A stretch of DNA of 64,000 nt from Cubamyces lactineus (lineage: Eukaryota; Basidiomycota; Agaricomycetes; Polyporales; Polyporaceae): positions 1-64,000 of the forward strand of contig JACDTU010000019.1 in assembly GCA_022376465.1 (NCBI GenBank), given 5' to 3'. Position 1 is the first letter of the stretch; the number at the start of each line of letters is the position of its first letter. Below are positions 36,019 to 46,799 of the stretch, piece by piece. A program made the position numbers and the translations under genes. The notes under the pieces were generated by a model, which was not told where the DNA came from, did no database searches, and saw only the letters and a program-made list of their open reading frames with translations.

Positions 36019-37386
36019 AGGCTCCTACCCACCGTCACTGTCGAGTTGAGGGGCGAAATCCTAGAGGGAGGGTTGGGACTAGATACGAATAAGCGGGCTC
36101 GATGCTGAGTATATAACAAGCGCTGGTACAGTATTTCGAGGTCACGTGTTCTATACTGTTAAGATGGGTTCCCCTCAACTCTTCAGGACGGCTGGCACCA
36201 AACATTGGTAAACATCGGTGCCCGGTGGGCAAGCGCCCACGGTCTCCCCCATTTGGAAGGCCATCAGCCGTGAGCGTCTGTGTATTAACTGAAAACCGAG
36301 TTCAGTCATGTGATGGTTTCCTTGCGCGCGACGTCGCGTCGAGCGCGAGGTGTATCTTGTACGAGCGCGACGAGCTATCCCAACACTCACCCTCAGCAAT
36401 ATGGATCATTTTACCCTCGGAAACATAACAGCCAAGTGCGCGTGGCTTATGTGAGGTTGAACATTGGCGATGGGCACAAGTGAGCCTCGCGCGCGCATCA
36501 CAACGATTGCCCAGGCTCAAACTTCCGCTGTACGACTTGGTATACTTATGTCCCCGGAATGCAGTCCGCGACACCAGTATGTTTCATTCGTTCATGAGCA
36601 GCCCCTTCCATTTACTGCTGTAGGTTAACGCAGTGCGGCAGGGGTATAGTTTGCATGAGCGAAGCGTTCCCAAAAGATCTCGATAACAACTTTGATTGGG
36701 TAGCATGTCGGGCTTCGTATTCACTGCGGTACTAGTACAGTAACATGCCCATGTGCACATTCAGCAGTTACATTGATATCGTTCTGTTACACCTTGGATA
36801 CCCCGCACAAGCGCGCTTGCTTCGCTCTGGCTTGGACTTGTGTTACCACCCTCAGCATTGGATCGCACCTGAGGCCGGCGCAGTATAATGAGCATGGCAA
36901 CTCCTTGTGGACAGAAGTAACCTGCTAGTATTCAGATGATTTACAAGTAACTTTTAGGCTGCAAAGCAAGTCAAAATACCACTGTAACTATGGTAGCTGT
37001 GAACTCGCTGAGGGTGAGTGTTGGGATAGCTCGTCGCGCTCGTACAAGATACACCTCGCGCTCGACGCGACGTCGCGCGCAAGGAAACCATCACATGACT
37101 GAACTCGGTTTTCAGTTAATACACAGACGCTCACGGCTGATGGCCTTCCAAATGGGGGAGACCGTGGGCGCTTGCCCACCGGGCACCGATGTTTACCAAT
37201 GTTTGGTGCCAGCCGTCCTGAAGAGTTGAGGGGAACCCATCTTAACAGTATAGAACACGTGACCTCGAAATACTGTACCAGCGCTTGTTATATACTCAGC
37301 ATCGAGCCCGCTTATTCGTATCTAGTCCCAACCCTCCCTCTAGGATTTCGCCCCTCAACTCGACAGTGACGGTGGGTAGGAGCCTG
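36019..37386. mobile_element. Foldback DNA element, 1,368 bp, 9-bp target duplication
   Basis: The ends are CAGGCTCCTACCCACCG and its exact reverse complement. The inverted arms run about 36019-36397 and 37008-37386 (roughly 379 bp, near identical, with a 1-bp indel at the inner side), with about 610 bp of unique, apparently noncoding sequence between. It is flanked by the 9-bp duplication AGGTTCCCA. Long terminal inverted repeats with 9-bp duplications are typical of Mutator-like elements; no transposase is encoded, so this would be a non-autonomous copy. It sits 91 bp upstream of the Argonaute ATG. Confidence 0.9.
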
Positions 37387-37395
37387 AGGTTCCCA
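37387..37395. repeat. Target-site duplication, right (AGGTTCCCA)
   Basis: Matches 36010-36018 exactly. Confidence 0.9.
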
Positions 37396-38283
37396 CTGGC
37401 GGGCTGGATCACTGATGGACCGGCACATGCTGCCCGCGGAACAACTCAGGACGGGCAACGCCTGCAGACGGCTTTCGCCGCTTAGTAATCAGACGCTCGT
37501 ACTATCACTGCACCGGAAGTGCAACTTTTCGCTTTTTACTCCACACCCTCTTCCCCCGCACACTGTACGGGCTCCGGAACTTTAATGGTCATGTCCTGAA
37601 CTTCTTGACTACACGGCCTGTTTTTTTTCGAAGGCAAAAGACGAAGTTAGCGGCAAGGAGAGCCTCCGCATGAATCGCAACAGTGCAACCGTTCGGAGAG
37701 GTTGGTCACGGCAGGGGTCACGGGCGTCTAGAGTGCCGACTTCATCTCCGCTTCGGCATACGGCCAATTGGGACACCCTGATGGGCGCCTTCGCTGCTAC
37801 GTACAAACTCTGACTTGGGAGATTGTGGAGGACTGTCACGCTCCGTGCTCTTGCAACCACTATTTCTTAGTCTGGACTTGACAGCGGCACTCATTCGCTT
37901 TGATAATGCGCAGGAACACTGGCATAACACTCCCAGATATTACTGTAACATGGTTTTGTGATCGGTGCAATATGGCAATGTGCCGAGCGGTTTCTATACG
38001 AGAGCAGTCCTACCCCGAGGGCACTCTTATTTAAAAATCTCGACAATGACTGGGCAAAATCCCTTCGCTTTTGGGATATAGACCTAAGAAGGTAAGCTGC
38101 ACACAATGCTTCCTAACTTGAACGTTGCCAGATGAAGTTTCACCGTGACGCGTTCGGGTAACGGTGACCGCGATCCTCCGCTGTGCACTGCGCACTCACC
38201 TCGACGACTACGCGTTATACGCACGACGGCTGGTCAGACTTACAGGGACTTAGACTTGCGGGGTCCCAGGCTCCTCAGTCACT
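37396..38283. other. Displaced upstream region of Argonaute, no gene seen
   Basis: Short frames only. Before the foldback inserted, this sequence would have been adjacent to the Argonaute 5' end, so it may contain the original promoter. Confidence 0.35.
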
Positions 38284-38772
38284 ATGCATCCTAGTTCCTC
38301 CCCACCTTCCGAGACTAGTCCTGCTGGCGATCGTTCTATCCAACTCCTACTGCTATCTCATGATGGCTCGCGCCTCCGCCTTCGCCTCGCACCTGTAACC
38401 ACGGCCACATTTTCGCTTTCGGATGACAACATAACAGTAAGGGAACTTTCAGGCCACACAACATCCATCGACCCTCTGACAAGTATAATGCAGTCAATAT
38501 CCATTAATCATAACGACAGCGTTCATGGCGGCCCAGGCGCGATTCACAAGCCACCCCCGAACGATGCTAGTAATCTCCCTTTGTCCTTGCCTCCCCATGT
38601 CGATACACCGTCAACAACGCCTCTATCCTACCATGAGGCGCCTCATCCTCAAGTTCCCGTCTCCGATTCCCGTCCCCAGGCCTCTCCGGATGTGTGCGAC
38701 CAAAGTGTCCTCCATAGTAAGGGTACCCCCTCAGACTCCCCCATCAGCAAAAGTGCACAATTTAATCCATAA
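38284..38772 (+). CDS. Ser/Pro/Thr-rich hypothetical frame
   Basis: 162 codons from an ATG, rich in Ser, Pro and Thr, with LLLLSHDGSRLRLRLAP near the start. No family recognised and no close neighbour in the same direction. It could be a chance frame; 38773-39642 has nothing recognisable. Confidence 0.2.
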   Translation: MHPSSSPPSETSPAGDRSIQLLLLSHDGSRLRLRLAPVTTATFSLSDDNITVRELSGHTTSIDPLTSIMQSISINHNDSVHGGPGAIHKPPPNDASNLPLSLPPHVDTPSTTPLSYHEAPHPQVPVSDSRPQASPDVCDQSVLHSKGTPSDSPISKSAQFNP

Positions 38773-39642
38773 CTATGTATATGCATGTATAACTTGCCGG
38801 CCCTAGCATACTATTGCCTGACAAGGCGAGAGTATAGTAAGGAACTGTAACGGTAGGCATACCTCGTCGTGCCAGGCATACCTTCCCTCACCAGGCAAAG
38901 ATAGCCTAGCAAGGTAATGTCATTGGCCCGTACGGCAATATGTGCATAACTATGCAAGAGATATTTATTATCTTGCATACAGATTCCGGGTACAGGCTTA
39001 CACCTTACTGAAGGACCCCACATCCCGGCCACCCACGCACAACCATACATCATATACCATACGAAATCAACGAAAAATCAATATCATATTGCGAGAACAA
39101 CAGTAGATACATGGGGCCACCAGAGCCAGATGCCGGAAAAGCCATACTTGGACGAGAAGCCCACTGGCAGGAGGAAGGGAGACTCACAGGAGGCTCGGCG
39201 AGATAAATGCACACACCATTAGTTAGGTGCATCAACAGTGGACGCAGGCCGATGTGAGTGTGAGGCGAGCCGGTACTACTGTAAACCACTAAGTCAGTGG
39301 AGCCTGAAGGGACAGGTCAGAAAAAAGGAAGGGGATGAACTTACCAGTTGACGGAACAGTTCAGAGTGTATGAGACTCAAAGAGTCACTATATGCGCACA
39401 TGACTTACTGTCGAGCAACAAAATAAGACTCACTGTTCGCTTCAGGGGGCTCGTGCAGGCGAAACGAACACGCGCTGTCATGCACCAATTTGGATTGGTA
39501 CCTGGACATGGCAGGGAAGCAGACGCAGGTCAGTGGGAAGATATTACCTAAGTCACGTGCAGACCTTGAGTAAGCGGATGACTGAGCGACGACGTGATCA
39601 AACGTAGGCGCTCGGTTTGACAGCTTCTCATCATCACCCATC

Positions 39643-40260
39643 ATGGTCGGCATGTCATTCGATCTTCCTGCGGCCGTACAACACGCGATTCCCCGAAGTG
39701 TGCAGGCCGACCAAATACCCCGCTGCCCCGTAGTATCATACGGACTGGACTACCACGTTCTCTTTCGGCCAGACGGACTCTTTCCGCATCGACTACGACC
39801 AGTCGCGTTAGGCGAGGAAGTCGGCGAGCAGGAAGTGTGGGTTGACGTTGAGCCTACCGGCAAGGAGGTGCGCCCATGATGGTTTGTTCCCCGTGTGGGA
39901 AGCTACTGCCGATTGGTTCTCCCCGACCAACGACGTTTCACGGGGCGGATCAGTCGCGTGGTGGAATACCAACAGACGCGCGTCATCTTGTGGGTAGAAC
40001 ACCCGCACTCCCCTGCGAGCATCACGCTGGCAGTACCCTACCCGTTCTTCGAAGGCACGCGGTGGTGGTACATTCGGTTGAGGAGCTGGTTCGGATGTCT
40101 GCGACCCGACAACGACCGGCACAACTCAGGCAAGTTTCCTTTGACGTGCGCAGATACAAGTACTCACCCACACCCGCAGAGGTTGGACAGTCCCCAAACG
40201 TCGACGAATGGGAGCTGGACGACTACATCCAGGGAGAGTTCCGGTATCTGTACGCAGGCT
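39643..40260 (+). pseudogene. Retroelement-associated 3' gene remnant with a TGA stop
   Basis: ATG at 39643 (MVGMSFDLPAAVQHAIPRS) leads through VVSYGLDYHVLFRPDGLFPHR to a TGA at 39877-39879. The same frame continues past it as WFVPRVGSYCRLVLPDQRRF, then TRVILWVEHPHSPASITLAVPYPFFEGTRWWYIRLRSW. A CGA (Arg) to TGA change explains the break. The style (VxFxxxG... W..) resembles short accessory or C-terminal products of Agaricomycete Gypsy-type elements and of the frame at 50064 here, but this is weak. Confidence 0.4.
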
Positions 40261-40437
40261 GAGGGAATGGGCAACGGACATGGACTCCTTAGACACTCGT
40301 TCGGACAGTCACTCTTTTGCAATCTCGAATGGCCACTCGTTGTCTTCCTCATACGCATCCACAGCACCCACCAAGGTATCTGAGGTAGCGGAAGTAGCAA
40401 CAGAGGCAGTGCGAGGCTACGTTGATGGTATCCATTG

Positions 40438-41971
40438 AGGCTATGCGAAGCTGTGTGCGTACAGCCTTGAACAGCCTTGAAGGGACAGCCAACGACGCAG
40501 CCATGCAACGTTCTGGAATGTTCTAGCAGGATCTAGGAGATCCCAGAAAACGCGAGAAGGTGCTGGAAGGTTCTCCAGGCAGTTCATGGCCCGGGACCTT
40601 CTGGAATCTTCAAGACAATAGACGAGGCAGTGAGTGCACAGCCGTGAGGCAGCGTGCACAGCCGGATGGCAGGGAACTTACAGAGCCGGGTCAGCCCGGG
40701 TCCTTGTCAAGAATACCCTGGAGAGTTACGGAATGTGTTGGAAGGTTCAAGGACATTGTTAGTCAGCCAGTAGGTAGTGATTTGTAATGTAGATAGAATG
40801 CGCCGGAAGCTTTCTGGGAGAGTATATATACTCGACTGGCAAAGCCCCCCAAAAAAACAGCAACTCAGAAGGATTTTCTCACAAGCGAGTAAGATCTGAC
40901 AGCAAGTACCAGCAAGCAACCCAGCAACCAGCAAGGCAGCAAGTTCAGTTCGACAGTCAGCAACCTCAGCAACCAGCCATCAAGTTCTCAGCAAGTTCGC
41001 AAGTGGATTTCTAGGTGAGTCGTCGTGGTGTTAATTGTGCGCTGATTTCTCTGTGTCAGAACAGGTTCGATTAAGCCTTACCGTCGCTCGGTAGGACTTC
41101 GTGCGTCGTAAGCCACTGCAGGTTGGACCTTAGCGGCAGAGTCCGGGGTTTAGCAGCCTGAGTGCAGACATTGTTGAAGGATAGGATTGGGATAGGGATA
41201 AGGAGAACAGGATAGGAAGGTTCTCAGGTCGTTGACCATCGGACAGGACGTGCAGCCGAGCGGGTTAGCTAGGGGAAACTCTGCCAGCTCTATCGGTGCG
41301 TTCTAGGGTAGGTAGAGGAAGCTTCTGGGACTTGCCGGAAGATTTCTCGAAGGAGGATTTTGAGATCTACAGGGCCTAGGGAGAAGAGGTCAGATCTCGC
41401 AAAGGTACAGTAGACTTTGTTTGTTTCGTGTTCCGTAGATTCGATTGCGTATCACCGCCAAGTAAGGGCATACCCCGAACTCGGCAGAGCCACTGTCTGG
41501 AAAAGAGGAAAACCGACAAGCTTTGCGGCAACGTGAGGTTCATTGGTTTGAATTCTTTGAAGACGCGTGACCAAGAGACGTATTTCTAAGTGCTCCTCAT
41601 TTTCATTCACCTTCTTCGTAGGATCGTTGGCATTACCGCCCTCGGTCGAAGATTTTGATTGTTCTTGAGTAGGTAGTTTTCTGAGGTAGTTCTTGGGTAG
41701 TTTCCGTAGGTAGTTAGTTTCGAGGTTCTCCGCACTTTGGTGTCGTACGATCCTCTTCTCTTTCTGCGTACAGCACTTCCCTTTGACTTCCCCTCTTCCG
41801 TTTTCTCTCACACCCGCTTTTCACTTTCTCACCACACAACCACAACCTCAACCTCACTCGCGACATCTGGAGCCCACCGCGAGGGGTACGAAGATTTGTG
41901 TCTCGATCTAGATACGCATATTGGATCAGGAGCCAAGCACAGAGTTTATTGTTCCAGCGCTTAGAATTTCG
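40438..41971 (+). promoter_or_regulatory. Probable LTR/leader upstream of Gag
   Basis: There is no coding frame on the plus strand. A TATA-like gtatatata is at about 40824, followed by CAGCAAG/CAACC-rich leader sequence and a possible intron donor GTGAGTCG near 41014. A second copy that would define an LTR was not found in the window. Assignment as the LTR and untranslated leader of the following Gag is by position. Confidence 0.4.
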
Positions 41972-44299
41972 ATGTCGTCTACGATAGATGCACGCAGCAG
42001 TAGGGCACACAGCCCGTCCTTCGGAAGTGATCTCTCTTCCATTCCGTCGTCGCGTTCAGTCATGGACATGCCGGTGGAGGGGACAAAGCTGGCCCCAAAG
42101 ACGTTTCGAGGGGACCCAGCCGAGGTGGAGCAGTTCTTGCGTAGGTTCGAGAGGCTAGCCATGTTACACAACCTCTCAGCTCGTGAGAAATGCGAGACCA
42201 TAGTGGACTACTGCAGCAAGGTCGTTCGTGAGACGATTCAGGGATTCTCGGCGTACCGGTTGCATAACTGGGAGGAGCTCAAGCAGAATGTTCGCATTTT
42301 CTGGAATGCTGATCTTGAGGATAAGCGTTTCAGGATTCGTGACCTTCAGGCGTTTGTGGCTCATTCCAGGAAGCAACCCATCCAGGAGTTGAAGGATTGG
42401 CGCAAGTACCTGCGTAAGTTTATCCGTATTGCTGGTTGGCTACAGGGTCAAGGCAAGCTCAAGGCCGACGACTACGCCTACTACATGTGGACAGGCTTAT
42501 ACGGGCCATTCCGGAAACGACTGGAGGCTAGGATTCTTTTGAAGGACCCGAGTCATGACATGGCTGAACCGTTTGAGCCCGAAGCTATCAGGAAAGCCGC
42601 CGAGGCAATTCTGGGAGTGGATAGGTTCGACACGGAGAGGCTTAGATCTGATGACTTGTATGAGGAAGATTCCGATGAAGACCAGTCTGATGATCTGCGG
42701 GAACTTGAAAGGCCTAGCACCAAACGGACGAAGAAGACTATGGCAAGGAGTAGGAAGACTCAGTCGGGATGGAAGGATGACGAAGAAGACTTGGACGATG
42801 AAGATTTCGACAGGGCGCTGCCGCGAGAAGTGCCGCGAGCCGTGGAGAAGGAAAGCAAGGTAAGTAAGGAGAAGGTAGAAGAGAAGGAGTTTGAGGATTT
42901 GGTGGAGAAGATGAAGAAGTTGTCGGTCAGTGATCCTCAGTATGGATTGTTGTTTCTGAAAGCATGCACCATGAAGCCCATTGCAGCTGAGTGTTTACCC
43001 CGTCCACAGGTAAATCAGGCTGCACCCGACCGTTTCGATGGAAGGAGGATGATGCCGCCGCACATGCCTCGTCCGGACCCTAATAGATTCTTGTCGTACA
43101 GGCAACCGCCGCCGAACACAGGAGGATGTTTTGGTTGTGGAGAGGCAGGGCACATCATGGGTGAGTGTCCCCAGATCCAGAAGTATCTGAAGGATGGTCT
43201 ACTCCTGAAGGACTTCAGGGGAAGGTTGACGTTGCCGGATGGTTCTATCCTAAGACGTAACCAAGGGGAGACGTGGGTGCAGGCTGTCAAGCGGATATTC
43301 CCAGAAGTGCACTTTGTGACGTATGGAGATCGGCTTGATGGAAACAATGATGAGGATGTTGAGGAGAGTGCGGACGTGTTGGTATATCCAGTTGAGCGTG
43401 TTCAGCGTGAGACTAGATCGTACCGGAAGCAGGTGTTTGACAAGGGAGGAAGCTCGTCCTCACAGGATAAGGGGAAGCAGAAGGAGTCGGCTCCAAGCCA
43501 GAAGCCGCCTGCGCCAATGGCTCGGTTCCCAATGCAACGCCTTACGCCTGTGGAGACGCAGTCCCAGAGCTTCAACCCAGACAAAGATATAGAGATGGTC
43601 GAAGATCGTGCTCTGAATCAGCGTCAGAAGAAGTCAAATGCACCTGTTAGCGACCGCACTCGAGTACCCGCCAGGGCCTCGCAGATCAGTAAGAATGTCG
43701 ATTCAACTGCCGTTTTGGACAAGATCCTCGATGCGCCAGTCACCTTGTCGGTACGGGACGTCGTGGGTGTTTCCAAGGATGTGGCTAATTGCTTGCAGGA
43801 GGTGCTGAAGGTCAAGAAGGCTGATGTGGTACCTGCTCCCGCTTCGCACTTAGTGACATCTAAGGCAGGTTCTCTGATCCGCTTGGAAATGGAATGCAAT
43901 CAGAAGCCCGTATCGTTTATCGTGGACACAGGTTCGCAGTTGAACATCATCAGTGAATCAGTGTGCAAGAACGTAGTTCGCAGACCCATCAACACCGGAG
44001 AAGCGATCTCGATAAATGATGCAAACGGAGGATCTGGTAGATTGCTTGGATTGGTTGAAGACATCCCTCTCAAGATTGGGCATGTAAAGACACCGATCAG
44101 TGCATATGTAGCAGAGAATCCACCATTTGATGGACTTCTAGGCAGACCATGGCAGCGTGCGCACAAGATTGGCATTGAAGAACGGGATGAGGAACCTATC
44201 TCACATTCCCAAACGAGAAAGGTTACGCCAAGTCAGAGCTATTGGTCACTACGTCGCTCGCAAGCAGAGGAGCACCTGGTGTCTTCTCAGCGATTGTGA
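41972..44299 (+). mobile_element. Gypsy-type Gag with zinc knuckle and retropepsin
   Basis: ATG at 41972 (MSSTIDARSSRAHSP). The Gag region (FRGDPAEVEQFLRRFERL, then WEELKQNVRIFWNAD) is followed by an acidic linker, a CCHC knuckle (CFGCGEAGHIMGEC, about 43128-43170) and a retropepsin with active site DTGSQLN at about 43924 and FDGLLGRPWQRA near 44127. About 750 codons remain open. Just past GRPWQ a 1-nt loss near 44192 shifts the frame; the expected continuation (TYLTFPNEKGYAKSELLVTTS) is read in another frame. No reverse transcriptase or integrase motif follows anywhere in 44-52 kb, so this copy is non-autonomous. Confidence 0.85.
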
Positions 44300-46431
44300 A
44301 GGAGTGGGACCAAGATGATCCTAAGTGTGCAGTCATAGATCACGAAGGTTCAGGCTCAGATGACTCGGACGCAATGTCAATCGCCTCAGCCGACGAACTT
44401 GGAAGTAACTCTGTGGTGGAACCAGCTTCGGAGAAGGTAAGTGCAGACTCAGAGGCAAGGACGGCTCCGATTCGGAATCAGAGGATAAGGCTGATTCTGT
44501 CCGAGACTCAGATGACGATGACAAAGACGAGGACAGGTTGGATCATGTGCTTGGGCTATTGTCGTCGAAGGAGAATTCGTCGATGACGAGGATGAATGGG
44601 AGAGAGATATGTACCGGAAGGTGTGGCGTTTTCTAGAAGTACGGAATCCGGAAGTACATTGACTAGGCTGGACCATGCACAATCATGACAGGTACATCAC
44701 TGGAATTACAGAACCCGGACCCGGGGGTAATAAGCAAAACATTCCTTCTCAGGGATGCGAAGCTATTCAACCGAGCCGGAGGCTGTCAAGGACATGTGAT
44801 TGTCAAGGTTGTGCCGTACAGTGCGAGTAACTGTATGAGGTTTGAGCAATTGGAAGATGATACTTTGCGGGAGGTGTCTGTGAACTCTGTTCAGGTAGAG
44901 GAGACGAATCCTACGTGGATGAGTCAAATCGCCAGACAGCAGCTCCGCAACGTCCACAGTCAACACTTCTGACCATGCACGGATGGCTCGAAGGGTATAC
45001 GATACCATTCTAATGACACGGGATCTCAGATTGACTGCATCAATGCTAATATCTGGCGAACCATAGGATGGGCGCACCCGCTGACGCGCAGGCAGAAAGG
45101 CTGTTGAATGTTACGGGCTCTCGTCTCAGATGCCTGGGAGTGTGGAAGGCGTTTGTTACGATTGGAACCATTACGTCCATGATAGACTTGCATGTCGTCG
45201 AAGGCCTGATGGAAGCAGGGATACTTGGAAGACCTTGGCAGGAGCTAAACCGGATGTCGTTGAATGACACAGATGAAGGTGTGTATCTGAGCATAAGGTC
45301 GGGTAATGGCTTCCATACGTACGGAATGTTGGTAACATCGCCAGAAGCACAGCGAGCGGTGCGGCGACGGGCTAGAGAGATTTGTGCAGTGGTGCCAGGC
45401 CATCCACGCCTGAGATGTCTTTTGATGAGAGTCACCAGCTGTGCGAACTGTTTAGTCCCGAAACGCAGTATATGGAAACGAGGCATTTGTGGAGTCAGTA
45501 CATGAGGACACAGGGCCCGTGGACCTACCGCTTGAACCCAGTCCAGAATACGATCCGTGGGACTTGAAAGTGGATGATGACACAGGAACGTTGGAGCCAG
45601 AACACGAAATCAGCGAGGCTAATCTGGAGAATCAGATGTACACCAGCTTCTATGGCAGTACTGTAATGGTACCGACTTCCGCGAGCAGTGTCTCAGCCTA
45701 CGATCGAGTCCATTGAGGTATACGAGTCAGACAAGTTGGAACTCAGGGAGATTGGCTGATCGGTATCTCAAAGAAGGAACAGTTGTTCATTCTACGGAAC
45801 GTATTAGTACGCATAGATGGCAAGTATCGGGAAGGACACGGTGTGCTACACATGGTGTATTTCCCACACGAGTCAGAGCGTGCACGGATAGCGAACGCAG
45901 CACTGAAAGGTGACGGTGATACGGAACGGAACAGCACGGACGAAGAGTTGGAGAGGAACAGCGAAGTCGAAGACTCTTTGGACAACGGATGTGGCCCAGG
46001 TTCACACGGGAAGACCTGTATCAGTCGATGAATGAAGTCGCATTTGAGACTCGGAACCGTAAGTCAGTCGGTGTTGGAACAGATGAGACGAAGCCAGGCA
46101 ACGTCTCAGAAGTTGCGGGACCGACAGTCTCAGAGTCGGGTGATGCTGACAGACGGACAATGACTTAGACAGTATAGCCAGTACTCAGCCAGAGTCTAGC
46201 GTGGTAGGGGGAATTCGCAGTGACATCAGTTCAGAAATCGCCGACGAGGACCTACCGGTGCTCATGCCGATAGCTCAAGAGGATGACTACGTTGTTCTGC
46301 AGCAGATGTTCGGGTTGGTAGATGCACCGTTGGTCATCGCTAACACACCAGGACGGATGCCACAGTTCAACATGTACAGTGTTTGGTTGCCAGACGAGAA
46401 TTGCGTGCACACATGGTCGAGAGTTGCTTGA
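44300..46431 (+). pseudogene. Frameshifted Gypsy tail with a second retropepsin
   Basis: Continues from the Gag-protease unit in broken frames: an acidic, Ser-rich stretch, then at about 45012 a second protease active site, NDTGSQIDCINANIW, followed in another frame by FVTIGTITSMIDLHVV and AGILGRPWQELN (45215 on), then SGNGFHTYGMLVTSPEAQRAV. The last pieces (IDGKYREGHGVLHMVYFPHE; DDYVVLQQMFG) have no family. The second protease parallels the first in order (DTGSQ, then GRPWQ, then LLVT/MLVT) but is strongly diverged in sequence. Confidence 0.6.
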
Positions 46432-46799
46432 ATCACACGAGCAAGGACCGCCACATACATCAATTAACCGTAGGCTCAAACATTAGAGGGTTAAGTAGTC
46501 GATACTAGAGATGTCGGAAGGTTCTACCATGCGGATGATGACTGAGAGGGATGCATAGGGGTATACTGTGAACGGGAATCAGAGATGGTCGTGCAATCAG
46601 AGGATACGTGCTTACCGGAGGGGAGTAAGAAGAAGGGGAAGAACGGACTCACACAGACGGTCGTACGTGTATGACAACCGTCCGTGGATTCCTGGATGGG
46701 ACACGCAGGGTTGAGTTCGCTTGGAGGCGAGAGGAAGGGAGACGTACCAGAGAAGAGAGAAGAACGGTGCTGCCCCTGACCAACCATTCTTGACGGATT

